Assembly (NCBI RefSeq): GCF_000498955.2
Contig: NZ_AYGX02000134.1
Location: forward strand, 1-40,879
Direction of reading: 5' to 3'
Length of the DNA: 40,879 nt
From: Lactiplantibacillus fabifermentans DSM 21115
Lineage (GTDB): Bacteria > Bacillota > Bacilli > Lactobacillales > Lactobacillaceae
Positions 26,395 to 35,056 of this stretch are shown piece after piece. Both the position numbers and the translations under genes were made by a program. Each line of letters starts with the position of its first letter. Position 1 is the stretch's first letter. The notes under the pieces are model-generated. The model made no database searches. It saw nothing but the letters and a program-made list of their open reading frames with translations, and was not told the origin of the DNA.

Positions 26395-27465
26395 TTATTT
26401 TTGCGTTGAGGCCCGCACAACCAAATTCGGTTCAAACGCGACTGATTTGATGCTGCGACCATTGATTAAATCAATCATCAGCTGGCCGGCCGTCGTGCCC
26501 ATGCCTTCTTTTTCATGGGTCATGGTCGTGAGGCTCGGACTAATATATTGGTCCATTTGATAATCATCAAAGCCAGCCACTGCCACATCTTCAGGGACGC
26601 TTAAGTGCTGTTGCTTTAAGTAATCAATCACCTTGATGGCCAGTTGATCGTTGTAGCAAACAATCGCACTCGGGGCCGTGGCTTGCGCCATAGCGGTCTT
26701 GATTTGCGTGGCAATCTTATCAAAGTCATCACTCGATTGATACATAATCAAGCGACTCCGGTAGGCAATATCAGGATGTTGTTGATAAGCCGCAACAAAA
26801 CCATTCATCCGGTGGACGCCCTGAATATCATCAATTTGAAAGATACCCAAAATGTCTTGATGGCCTAACTTAAACAAGTAGTTTACCAGTTGCTGTTCAG
26901 CAGCTTGATCCTTCGTCGTTACTGCTGGAAAGTGTAAATTGGGATACGCGGCGTTAATAAATAATACCGGGATGTTTTGTTCTTTAATCTTTTGATATAA
27001 GTCCATATTGGGATTAGGGAGCGCACTTTGCGTCGGCTCGATAATCAGGCCAGCCACTTGCGTATTTAACATGCTTATTAGGCTCCGACGTTCCTTTTCA
27101 TGGTCATTGTGGGTCACACTGAGCATCAACGAATAGCCGGCCTCTGAGACGACCTGATCCATCCCATAAATGATCTGCGGAAAGATATAGTCGGCGATGT
27201 GGGTCGCAATAATACCAATCAGATGCTGATTATTGTCATTCGACCAATCTTTTTGCCAATCTTGCACGAACATCCCGCCACCTTGAATGCGGTAAATGTA
27301 ATGGTCATTTTCGAGCTCCCCGACTGCTCGTCTGACCGTATACCGACTGACTTCATACTGAGCCATCAAGGCTGATTCCGTCGGCAATTTTTCGTTAACT
27401 TGATACTTCCCCGCTAAAATTTCTTTTTTTAACCCATTAATAACGCGTTGATATTTACTTTCCAT
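26395..27465 (-). CDS. araR: Arabinose repressor, GntR-LacI chimera
   Basis: A 356-residue repressor of arabinose genes released by L-arabinose. Residues 1-70 form a GntR winged helix (LPTESALMAQYEVSRYTVRR, then YRIQGGGMFV). From about 80 on it is a LacI-type periplasmic-binding fold (IGIIATHIADYIFPQIIYGM, AIVCYNDQLA, VAGFDDYQMDQYISPSLTT), the arrangement known from B. subtilis AraR. It lies directly upstream of, and in the same direction as, the operon it should control. Matching palindromes at the operon and 139 bases before its own start suggest autoregulation. Confidence 0.95.
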   Translation of the reverse strand: MESKYQRVINGLKKEILAGKYQVNEKLPTESALMAQYEVSRYTVRRAVGELENDHYIYRIQGGGMFVQDWQKDWSNDNNQHLIGIIATHIADYIFPQIIYGMDQVVSEAGYSLMLSVTHNDHEKERRSLISMLNTQVAGLIIEPTQSALPNPNMDLYQKIKEQNIPVLFINAAYPNLHFPAVTTKDQAAEQQLVNYLFKLGHQDILGIFQIDDIQGVHRMNGFVAAYQQHPDIAYRSRLIMYQSSDDFDKIATQIKTAMAQATAPSAIVCYNDQLAIKVIDYLKQQHLSVPEDVAVAGFDDYQMDQYISPSLTTMTHEKEGMGTTAGQLMIDLINGRSIKSVAFEPNLVVRASTQK

Positions 27466-27538
27466 CTGCTGTCCTCACCAATAGTTTTCCTTTTGTTTAG
27501 TTAATCCTGAATTGTTACCGCCTAGTGCTTCACTATTT

Positions 27539-27567
27539 ATTATACTGGAAAATCACAAATTGACGAC
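27539..27567 (-). promoter_or_regulatory. Predicted araR promoter
   Basis: A perfect TATAAT on the minus strand (27539-27544), with a weak -35 TCGTCA at 27562-27567 and a 17-base spacer. Confidence 0.5.
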
Positions 27568-27572
27568 CGGTT

Positions 27573-27601
27573 TGACCTAATAAATTAGTTAGTTTAGGTC
27601 A
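27573..27601. repeat. Perfect inverted repeat upstream of araR
   Basis: TGACCTAA (27573-27580) and TTAGGTCA (27594-27601) with a 13-base centre, between the predicted araR -35 and the 16-bp palindrome. It may be an operator for an unidentified regulator. Confidence 0.5.
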
Positions 27602-27603
27602 TT

Positions 27604-27619
27604 ATTTATCCGGATAAAT
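27604..27619. promoter_or_regulatory. AraR-like palindrome upstream of araR
   Basis: ATTTATCCGGATAAAT is a perfect palindrome identical to the arabinose-operon box at 14 of 16 positions. Its place before araR suggests autoregulation, although the two central changes could also mean a different protein. Confidence 0.6.
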
Positions 27620-27631
27620 CAATTAATCAAC

Positions 27632-27668
27632 AAAAATCCCGGCAACTTTACGCTAGTTGCCGGGATTT
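27632..27668 (-). terminator. Terminator of the flavoprotein operon
   Basis: A 14-bp perfect stem (27635-27648 with 27656-27669, loop of 7) and a T-run on the minus strand, shortly behind the flavoprotein stop. Confidence 0.9.
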
Positions 27669-27684
27669 CGTGAGTTTCATAAAT

Positions 27685-29988
27685 TTATTTGTTCGTAACG
27701 GGCGCTTTTGCCGTGGTTGTTGGTAAAGAATCCAAGAAGTGACTGAAGCATTGCTTCAAGAAGTGTTCACTACCATCGTCGTTCAAATGATCAGCTTCAT
27801 CAAACTTGGTGCCAGCTTGTGGCAACATGAATTCATTACCAGGCATGACTTGGGCATCCACCCCAGGCGCATCCAAGATTTGACGTAAGTTCATTTGGGC
27901 GCGGACGGTCCCTTGAATCCCAAGGGAGGTCCCAACGATCATCACGGGCTTATCCTTAAAGGGATGTTCCGCACATGATAACCATTCAATAGCACTCTTC
28001 AAAGCGGCTGGAACCGCATGGTCGTATTCGGGTACCCCAATAACGACACCATCGGCGGCTTCAATCTTCGCTGCTAATTGCTTAACGGCTTCTGGTTCGT
28101 TATCCAAATCATCTTCGTTGAACAACGGTAAGTCTTTGATTTCTGAAATTTCAAAGTTAACTTGGGTATCAAACAAATCTTTCATTGCGTATAACAATTT
28201 GCGGTTATATGATTTCGAAGCATTCGTCCCGACAATCGCCACGATGTTAGCTTCGTCATCACCGGCATTTTCTTGGACTTTGGCATTTTCACTCGCCGCT
28301 GCCCCAGCCACATAACCGGAAGAAATACCCCAAGTATTCATCATACTTGGCATTGAATCATGCCCGTTGGCCCCACCGATAACTTCACCAGCACCAAAGT
28401 AATTAGCCACTGGTGCATTCTTGCTCGTTAAGAGTTGTAAACTCTTAGCATCCGCTGAATAGCCACCTAAAGTCGTGGCAAAGCGATCGCGTTGTTCAAC
28501 AACATAGTAAGTGTCACCTTCATAGGCGTGCAAGAACTTCGGATCACGGCCGAATTCACGGTCATGGCCATCCTTAACGTAGCCTTGGTAATCACTTAAC
28601 GTTTGAGCTAACCGCGCTTCATCGATACCAGCTGCGGCTGCAATGGTCTTTAAATCGCCTTTAGCAAAGACTGGCCGTTGATCTTTTTGATCAAAGAACT
28701 TCTTGATTTCAGGCGCCGTAAAGTCGTGTAGGATCAAGAGATCATAGAACTTCTTCCAAGTCCGTTCATCCATGATTAAGTAAGCCACTTTGTCCGCTTG
28801 CTTTAAGATAGCATTCCGAAATGCCGTGTAGACATTAGATTCGTTGACAATCCGTTCACCTTTAGTGTTAACGTAGATGGATCCCATATCAGTGGCTAAT
28901 TTTGACGCGTAAGTCGTTAATTTAGCGACCCCTGGTTCAACTTCAACACCGTGTGGATAAATCTTGTACCAGCCTAAGTCATGGGTCTGCAAGTCAATTT
29001 CTTTATTGAATTGATAAGCATCACCCGTGGAAGTCATTGGCCCATAATAGTCAATGCCTTCGCTTTCTGCACCCCGCATCGGCTTGCTAGCACCATGACC
29101 ACCCGTTGCTAAGACCACTGAACGTGCCTTGATCTTAACTGTCGTCTTATGTTGAGCGGCGATTACGCCGTTAACTTGATGATTACGATTAAAGGTCAAT
29201 GATTCAACCCGAGTATCTAACAAGATCTGCCCACCAGCGGCGGCAAAAGCCTTGGAAACTTTTTGAATGAATTCAAAGCTGCTGGCTGATGGCAATTCGA
29301 TTTGGCGGTTGATCGAATGTTCCGCGGTTTGCGTTTGCGCTTTTTGATAGTGCAAATCAGCAAAGTCACTAATAAAGTCAATCGCCGGACCGATGTTTTT
29401 AACCATCAAGTCCGTCAATGCTGGATAGTTGGTCTCAAGACTTTCGCGAGCCACATCTTGGGCTAACATTTCCGGCGTATCATGGTTGTTATCAAAAATT
29501 TGCGCTGCCACTTTGGAGCCAGTCCCCACAACGTTAGAACCGTTCAAAATCGTGGCGCCACCAAGGTAACCGTTCTTTTCAACTAAAGTGACCGTTTGGC
29601 CTTGCGCTAAGGCCCGGCAACCGGCGACTAAGCCCGCTTCACCACCACCGATGATTAAGACATCGGTCTTGTAGTGTTCCGTCTTCGCAACTGCCTTTTT
29701 CTTCGGCGTTGGCGTTACCGTAATATCGGCATCGTTAACAGCTTGATCGGCTGACTTCAACAAAGCTTGAGTCATGACCGTGGCGCCACTAATCGTATCG
29801 ACATTAAACGATTGTTCTTCAATAATATTATGTTTCAGCTTGTCAATGACTTGGTTAAAAATGCCGGATGTTTCGGAATGCTTCAAAATTTTCAAATCTT
29901 CAATTTTGTTATCCTGAATATCCACTTCGTAATTGATAATGCCGTTGTGGCCCATTGCAGACCCAGTAATTTGTTTTTCGTTACTCAA
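27685..29988 (-). CDS. Three-domain flavoprotein reductase: FMN_bind, FAD_binding_2, FMN reductase
   Basis: Probable soluble NAD(P)H-dependent reductase of a carbon-carbon double bond next to a carboxylate, in the fumarate/urocanate/acrylate reductase group. Of 767 residues, about 1-85 are an FMN_bind domain with the ApbE target VDTISGATVMT (Thr70 probable FMN carrier). About 105-570 are FAD_binding_2, with GGGEAG at 114-119 and RFATTLGGYS near the end. About 583-755 are a flavodoxin-like NADPH-dependent FMN reductase (VGTNASKSYNRKLL, GVPEYDHAVPAALK). No signal peptide. The start is TTG, backed by AAAGGAG and an eight-base overlap with apbE. Last gene of an operon with quinate/shikimate genes, so a shikimate-type acid is the inferred acceptor; fumarate is the alternative. 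Confidence 0.88.
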   Translation of the reverse strand: MSNEKQITGSAMGHNGIINYEVDIQDNKIEDLKILKHSETSGIFNQVIDKLKHNIIEEQSFNVDTISGATVMTQALLKSADQAVNDADITVTPTPKKKAVAKTEHYKTDVLIIGGGEAGLVAGCRALAQGQTVTLVEKNGYLGGATILNGSNVVGTGSKVAAQIFDNNHDTPEMLAQDVARESLETNYPALTDLMVKNIGPAIDFISDFADLHYQKAQTQTAEHSINRQIELPSASSFEFIQKVSKAFAAAGGQILLDTRVESLTFNRNHQVNGVIAAQHKTTVKIKARSVVLATGGHGASKPMRGAESEGIDYYGPMTSTGDAYQFNKEIDLQTHDLGWYKIYPHGVEVEPGVAKLTTYASKLATDMGSIYVNTKGERIVNESNVYTAFRNAILKQADKVAYLIMDERTWKKFYDLLILHDFTAPEIKKFFDQKDQRPVFAKGDLKTIAAAAGIDEARLAQTLSDYQGYVKDGHDREFGRDPKFLHAYEGDTYYVVEQRDRFATTLGGYSADAKSLQLLTSKNAPVANYFGAGEVIGGANGHDSMPSMMNTWGISSGYVAGAAASENAKVQENAGDDEANIVAIVGTNASKSYNRKLLYAMKDLFDTQVNFEISEIKDLPLFNEDDLDNEPEAVKQLAAKIEAADGVVIGVPEYDHAVPAALKSAIEWLSCAEHPFKDKPVMIVGTSLGIQGTVRAQMNLRQILDAPGVDAQVMPGNEFMLPQAGTKFDEADHLNDDGSEHFLKQCFSHFLDSLPTTTAKAPVTNK

Positions 29989-30943
29989 TTAAAAACACTC
30001 CTTTGCGTCGCGGCGTTAAGCCACTGGTGACAACAACGTGCTGCTGATGATCGACGAATATCGCTTCAGTATCAGGTAGCGTTTCAATCAATTCGCTACC
30101 TCGCTGGGCGCCTTGGAAATAGCAGACCGTCGTTAAGACTTCCGCCAATTCTGATTGGCCCGTAATAATCGTGACCTGATCCACTTGGTTTTCAACTGGG
30201 TAACCAGTTCGCGGATCTAAGATATGGTGATACATCTGATTACCGACTTTGAAATAACGTTCAAAGATACCGGACGTCACCACGGTCCGGGCCGGCATTT
30301 GGACTTGCACGAGCGGTAACCCGCGGGGGGCGGTCGGGGCTTGAATCCCGACTTCCCAGCGATGGTCTTCCGTGTACGGATGCTGTCCTAATAGTTTCAC
30401 ATTGCCACCAAGATTGACGATGGCACTTGTCACTCCAGCTTGGCGCAACTGTTCAACAATTTGATCGGCAAAGTACCCTTTCGCAATAGCCCCAAGATCA
30501 ATCTGCATCCCTGGTTGCTTCAAAAAGACACTATGGTCATGCGCCTGCAAGTCGACTTGATCCAGTTGCATGAGTTTTAATCGGGCCGTTATTTCAGCTT
30601 GCGCCGGGACTTGCTGACCGCCAAAACCAATCTTCCACAGCTTAACGAGCGGTCCAATTAATACATTGAAGCTATCCGCATGCTGCTTGGAATAAGCTAA
30701 AGAGGCGGCAATTAAGTTAAAGCAGGTCGGACTGACCTTCACTGGCCGAACGCCCGCTTGTTGGTTAATCGCATTTAACTCCGAATCGGGCCGATTCATC
30801 GAAAAAACTTGGTCCATTTGTTGTAAGTAATCATAGATTTGTTCGATGATCGACTGATTGGGGGTAAACAACGTTATCGAAATCACGGTGCCCATCATCG
30901 GAAATTGCGAGACATATTTTTTATGCGCCGTCGTTTCAGGCAT
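29981..30943 (-). CDS. apbE: FAD:protein FMN transferase
   Basis: Attaches FMN covalently, from FAD, to a threonine in FMN_bind domains. The 320 residues have the family opening FPMMGTVISITLF, IDLGAIAKGYFAD, VNLGGNVKLLG and HHILDPRTGYPVE. There is no signal peptide or lipobox, unlike many exported ApbE proteins, so it works in the cytoplasm. That fits the neighbouring flavoprotein, whose gene overlaps it by eight bases and which carries the target motif. I start at ATG 30943; the GTG at 30949 lies too close to the AGGA site. It follows aroD by 20 bases. Confidence 0.92.
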   Translation of the reverse strand: MPETTAHKKYVSQFPMMGTVISITLFTPNQSIIEQIYDYLQQMDQVFSMNRPDSELNAINQQAGVRPVKVSPTCFNLIAASLAYSKQHADSFNVLIGPLVKLWKIGFGGQQVPAQAEITARLKLMQLDQVDLQAHDHSVFLKQPGMQIDLGAIAKGYFADQIVEQLRQAGVTSAIVNLGGNVKLLGQHPYTEDHRWEVGIQAPTAPRGLPLVQVQMPARTVVTSGIFERYFKVGNQMYHHILDPRTGYPVENQVDQVTIITGQSELAEVLTTVCYFQGAQRGSELIETLPDTEAIFVDHQQHVVVTSGLTPRRKGVFLIE

Positions 30944-30963
30944 GGCCACCGCTTCCTTTTTAA

Positions 30964-31725
30964 TTAATTTAATTTCAAATCTTCAAGTTCTGGTCGTAAG
31001 TGATCCAAGGCGATTTGCCCGGGGGCTGAAGCTGCGCCAACCGTCGCAAAGGACAAACATGAGCCAAAGACTTCACCAGCCATCCGGGAAACTTTACCTA
31101 AGTCGCCCATCGACATCGTAATAACCGGTTGGCTTAACTTTTCCCGGGAAATATTTGTCGCCGTGAGCAACGTCAAGACGTCGTCAACTGACTGCGGCAT
31201 CACCGCCATCTTGGCAACATCGGCGCCTAAAGCGACCATACTCGTTAACCGTTCCACGATATCAGCTTGGGCCGGCGTCTTGTCAAAATCATGATTACTC
31301 ATAATAACGACGACGGACTTATCATGCGCCGCCGCGACAATTTCTTGAACGGCCGCTTCGGCGTGATAGCGTTCCACGTCTAACGCATCGGTAAAGTCAC
31401 CGGCTAAGACATCGCGGCAAACTTGGAAATAATCGGCATCACTTAACGCCAACTCGCCGCCTTCACCTTGCGTCCTGAAAGTCGTCAATAAGGCAATATC
31501 ACCTAAGGCGGCCCGTAATTGTTGACCCGTAGCTTGTAACTTAGCCGCGGTCGTCACATCTTCGTAAAAATCAATGCGCCATTCCACGACATCGGGTTTA
31601 GCTGCTTTGATAGGATCCACAGCGGCTAAAATATCGGCCGTCGTTTTCCCAGTAATGGGGACGGCGATCTTTGGTCGGCCGGACCCTAATTCAATATTTC
31701 GTAACTTAACGACTGGTTGCTTCAT
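30964..31725 (-). CDS. aroD: 3-dehydroquinate dehydratase, type I
   Basis: Dehydrates 3-dehydroquinate to 3-dehydroshikimate through a Schiff base. The 253 residues carry the base His145 in IMSNHDF, the Schiff-base Lys172 in VAKMAVMP, and VEWRIDFY in strand 2, in the same positions as E. coli AroD. I start at ATG 31725, preceded by AAGGGA; the frame to 31758 has no such site. The start lies 20 bases inside the end of the MFS gene, so translation is coupled. Type I enzymes serve biosynthesis or quinate breakdown; the neighbours point to breakdown. Confidence 0.93.
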   Translation of the reverse strand: MKQPVVKLRNIELGSGRPKIAVPITGKTTADILAAVDPIKAAKPDVVEWRIDFYEDVTTAAKLQATGQQLRAALGDIALLTTFRTQGEGGELALSDADYFQVCRDVLAGDFTDALDVERYHAEAAVQEIVAAAHDKSVVVIMSNHDFDKTPAQADIVERLTSMVALGADVAKMAVMPQSVDDVLTLLTATNISREKLSQPVITMSMGDLGKVSRMAGEVFGSCLSFATVGAASAPGQIALDHLRPELEDLKLN

Positions 31726-32944
31726 CAGTAGCAGCTCCCTTCGAAGAATTTTTACCAAACAAGTGATAATAACGAATCGTGATAATAACCGCTAAGATAA
31801 AGCCGATTAACGCGATAATCACATCAAACAAGAAGATTTTAGCTAAGTTGGTGGACATCATCCCAGTGACCAGCGGAATCGTAAAGGAGGCAATTGAACC
31901 AGCGGTATAAAAGGCCCCGGTGATCGTTCCTTTACCGGATGGGAAGAAGGTCGACATAATCGTTAAACCGAGTTGCATGACCCCACCAGCGGCAGAGAAC
32001 CCCACGACAAATGACATAATCGAACACATAATGGCCGTTGGGAACATGTACATTAATAACAAGGATAAAAATGAAATCAACGTGTACACGCCTAAGAATT
32101 GAATTTCTTTGACGGCGCGTTTAGCTAAGGCCGCGGTGACTAACACACACACGATCGATCCAACACTGTAATAACTAATCAATGCTCGTGAACTAGCATC
32201 ACCCATGCCGGCCACTTTCGTCCCATATTGGCTTAACCATTGGCTAACCAAATAGAACGTGGCTTGCGAAACATACCCATAAAGAATAAATAACGTCCCA
32301 TCGAACCATAAACTACCTTTAGACTTAGGTGCGGGTGCTTCCGTTTTAGCAGCAGCTTTTTCGGCAACTTGGGCATCTTGGTTAGCAACTGGGAATTTAC
32401 CAGCACTAAGCAAGAAAATCAAGTTAACGACTAAGACCACGATACATAAGATAAATGACCAGCCATACCAGTAGTTACCGGCAACTAGGAAACTAACTAA
32501 CAATGGTAAACCGAATTGACCAACGGAAATGAAAGCCTTGATAATCACGTTCGCCGTTCCTTTTTCAGCTGGGAACATTTCCATTAATGCTGGATAAGTC
32601 CCAGAGTCCAGGAACGAGTTCGCAATCCCGGCGAGAATCCCGAAGAAGTAAGCCACCGCAATTGACGGACTCATAATGATCCCGACAAAGAAGAGTAAAT
32701 AAGTGATGACCCCTAAAATAACGAATGGCTTACGGCCAAATTTATCTGATAAATACCCGGAAACGAGTAAGACGATCAACCGTCCAATCCCGAGTGACGA
32801 AATGACGACGGCAACGCCGCCAGTCGTGGTTCCCCACTGTTTAGCGAGGGAATCCATGTTTTGCGCTAAAATAATGACGCCCATCCCGTGAATGAAGTAG
32901 TTCATATACAGGCTGATGGCAGTCGGCATATATTTATTTTTCAT
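31706..32944 (-). CDS. MFS transporter, probable quinate/shikimate carrier
   Basis: Membrane carrier of 412 residues with 12 predicted segments. GYLSDKFGRKPFVILG is the MFS loop between segments 2 and 3, and GIANSFLDSGTYPALMEMFP is shared almost word for word with the paralogue at 35057-36253. GGAGG lies before the ATG. It follows aroE by 28 bases and overlaps aroD, firmly inside the operon, so import of quinate or shikimate is the simplest role. Export of the reduced product is an alternative. Similar carriers in L. plantarum sit in the same context to my knowledge. Confidence 0.8.
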   Translation of the reverse strand: MKNKYMPTAISLYMNYFIHGMGVIILAQNMDSLAKQWGTTTGGVAVVISSLGIGRLIVLLVSGYLSDKFGRKPFVILGVITYLLFFVGIIMSPSIAVAYFFGILAGIANSFLDSGTYPALMEMFPAEKGTANVIIKAFISVGQFGLPLLVSFLVAGNYWYGWSFILCIVVLVVNLIFLLSAGKFPVANQDAQVAEKAAAKTEAPAPKSKGSLWFDGTLFILYGYVSQATFYLVSQWLSQYGTKVAGMGDASSRALISYYSVGSIVCVLVTAALAKRAVKEIQFLGVYTLISFLSLLLMYMFPTAIMCSIMSFVVGFSAAGGVMQLGLTIMSTFFPSGKGTITGAFYTAGSIASFTIPLVTGMMSTNLAKIFLFDVIIALIGFILAVIITIRYYHLFGKNSSKGAATDEATSR

Positions 32945-32972
32945 GAGTATCCTCCGTTACCAATTCAAACAA

Positions 32973-33854
32973 TTATTTTTTGTCATCATCAAACAAGATT
33001 TGACGAATGTAATCAACTGGCATATCTTCACCAGTCCAAAGTTTGAAAGCAGCGGCGCCTTGTTCAAGCATCATACCTAAACCATTGAAAACATGTTCAA
33101 CACCGGCTGACTTAGCAACTTTCATTAATTTTGTTTCACGTGGTGCATAGACCGTATCGAAAACGACTAAGTCCTTACGGAACCAAGTTGGATCATCAAC
33201 TAAAGTTTCATTTTCCAATGGCTTCATCCCAACACCGGTTGAATCGGCATAAATAAATGAGCTTTGGATTTCCTTTTTAAAGTCATCGCGATCTTCTAAG
33301 TCATGTAAGGTGGCTTTGCAATCCGTTTTTTCATTGATCAAAGCCACATTCTTTTCAGCTTGCTTCCATGAAGCATCATGAATATTGAAAATAGACATTT
33401 CACTGACACTATCTAAAGCAGCTTGTACGGCAATGGCCGTCCCAGCGCCACCAGCACCCGCTAAGGTCATCTTGTGACCGCGAATATTGATGCCTTCATC
33501 ATCTAAGGACTTCATGAAGCCAATCCCATCGGTGGTGTAACCCGTTAAGACGCCATCATCGTTAACAATCGTATTAACGGCCCCAACCATTTCAGCGGCT
33601 GGGTCTAATTTATCCAATAATGGAATGACCTTTTGTTTGTTAGGCATGGAAATGTTAGAACCACGCATGTCTAACGTCCGAATCGATTCAATCGCTGAAG
33701 GTAACGTGTCATTGATTACTTCAAATGCTAAGTAAGCATAGTTCAAACCTAATTTAGCAAAAGCATTATTGTGCATTGTTGGTGACATTGAATGCCGAAT
33801 CGGATAAGCCATCAAACCAATTAATAAAGTATGTCCGTCAATTCTTTCTGTCAT
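32973..33854 (-). CDS. aroE: Quinate/shikimate dehydrogenase, YdiB type
   Basis: Interconverts shikimate and 3-dehydroshikimate, and probably quinate and 3-dehydroquinate. The 293 residues hold HSMSPTMHN (21-29) for the substrate carboxylate, catalytic Lys73 in NISMPNKQ, Asn94 and Asp109, and the nucleotide loop GAGGAG. Two features set it apart from biosynthetic AroE. SMPNK and GMKPLENETLV resemble E. coli YdiB, and after the Rossmann strand it has FNIHDAS (Asp160) where NADP enzymes have NRT and a basic residue, predicting NAD use. AGGAGTG precedes the ATG. First gene of the operon, divergent from lysR. Confidence 0.9.
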   Translation of the reverse strand: MTERIDGHTLLIGLMAYPIRHSMSPTMHNNAFAKLGLNYAYLAFEVINDTLPSAIESIRTLDMRGSNISMPNKQKVIPLLDKLDPAAEMVGAVNTIVNDDGVLTGYTTDGIGFMKSLDDEGINIRGHKMTLAGAGGAGTAIAVQAALDSVSEMSIFNIHDASWKQAEKNVALINEKTDCKATLHDLEDRDDFKKEIQSSFIYADSTGVGMKPLENETLVDDPTWFRKDLVVFDTVYAPRETKLMKVAKSAGVEHVFNGLGMMLEQGAAAFKLWTGEDMPVDYIRQILFDDDKK

Positions 33855-33994
33855 GTTAACTCACTCCTAGATTTATTTTTATGATATTGTTACTCAATTC
33901 ACTTGTTAGCTTAGCAAAAAAGTTTGATATAATAAATATGGATATATCGATTAATCAATAGAATTAATTTATGAATGAAAGGGGTACCATTTTC
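33855..33994. promoter_or_regulatory. Divergent aroE / lysR control region
   Basis: For lysR, TATAAT at 33928-33933 has only a weak -35 (TTGTTA, 33903-33908, spacer 19). No convincing promoter for aroE could be picked. GATTAATC at 33949-33956 is a palindrome with AT-rich arms, downstream of the lysR -10, and could be a LysR-type binding site giving autoregulation. Confidence 0.4.
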
Positions 33995-34924
33995 ATGAAC
34001 TTAAAACACCTCCAATTCTTCAAAGAATTAGCGCGCACCCAACATATGGCTCAAGCCGCTGAAAACCTTGGTATTTCACAGCCTTCTTTGAGTTATGCGA
34101 TAAAAAAGCTCGAAAGCGAACTCGGCGTGCCATTATTTGAACCAGATGGCCGTAATATTAAATTAACTCACATCGGCAGCGTTTATTTGACGTACATTAC
34201 CGCCAGTTTAAACGATTTATCACAAGGTAATGAGTTGGTTCGCCAATTAATGAATCCCGATACCGGGCACGTCAACCTTGGCTTCACTTATACCTTGGGC
34301 CAACAACTCGTTCCTGAATTACTGACTAACTTTCAGCATGATACGCAAAACCGCGCGATCACCTTCGCTTTGAATCAAGGTAATACGACCGACTTATTAG
34401 AAGACTTAGCCGCCGAAAAGTACGATATGGTCATTGCTTCAAGTATTCCTAAGCTTGGCGATCAAGCTACCGATAACCTCTTCGACTTTATTCCGCTGAT
34501 CCAACAAGAAGTCGTCGCTGCTGTGCCCCGGGACCATCCACTCGCGACTAAACCACATTTGCGTGTTCAAGATTTAGCGCCGTATCCGATGATCTTGTTC
34601 ACTAAAAACAGTGGCTTACGGCCCTTGATCGACCAAATTTTAGCGAGCGCGGACGTTACGCCGCAAGTCGCTTATGAAGTTGAAGAAGATCATACGATGG
34701 TGGGCTTCGTCAAACACCAATTCGGGGTGGCCCTCTTGCCATACTTACCACTATTGGATCAAACGGACGTATTATTAAAGCATTTGGACGACCAACCATT
34801 ACAACACCAGATTTACTTAGTCGTCCGCCGCAATCATTTCATGACGCCGTCGGTCCATCGGTTCCAAGAATTCAGTCGCAGTTACTGTTGGCAGCACTAC
34901 ACTAACCAAGACCGCCTTTTATAA
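33995..34924 (+). CDS. LysR-family transcriptional regulator
   Basis: A 309-residue regulator. Residues 1-60 are the LysR winged helix (LKHLQFFKELARTQHMAQAA, then LGISQPSLSYAIKKLESELG), and from about 90 on it is the type 2 periplasmic-binding fold that senses an effector. I start at ATG 33995, after AAAGGGG; the in-frame ATG at 33971 has no ribosome site. It is divergent from the aroE operon and converges on the second MFS gene, so it is the probable activator of both. Shikimate or quinate is the likely effector, as for the LysR-type QuiR of Listeria. Confidence 0.88.
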   Translation: MNLKHLQFFKELARTQHMAQAAENLGISQPSLSYAIKKLESELGVPLFEPDGRNIKLTHIGSVYLTYITASLNDLSQGNELVRQLMNPDTGHVNLGFTYTLGQQLVPELLTNFQHDTQNRAITFALNQGNTTDLLEDLAAEKYDMVIASSIPKLGDQATDNLFDFIPLIQQEVVAAVPRDHPLATKPHLRVQDLAPYPMILFTKNSGLRPLIDQILASADVTPQVAYEVEEDHTMVGFVKHQFGVALLPYLPLLDQTDVLLKHLDDQPLQHQIYLVVRRNHFMTPSVHRFQEFSRSYCWQHYTNQDRLL

Positions 34925-35002
34925 ACATGGGTCAACTGCTTAGTCCGTTGGCCCGTCTCCAAGCGTGCCGCTAGTTCCATGTGACTCATCAGAACACGAA
35001 AA

Positions 35003-35046
35003 ATATCCCGTCTAATGATTATTTTCATCAGACGGGATCTTTATTT
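35003..35046. terminator. Bidirectional terminator between lysR and the second MFS gene
   Basis: A 14-bp stem with one mismatch (35005-35018 with 35025-35038), T-rich on both strands, ending two converging genes. Confidence 0.88.
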
Positions 35047-35056
35047 AATTAACGAT

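Noticed and set aside
27612-27631. 17 of 20 bases shared with 33940-33959 at the aroE/lysR region, as a possible second LysR site
   Set aside because: Both stretches are AT-rich and part of this one is already explained by the AraR-like palindrome; too weak to call.
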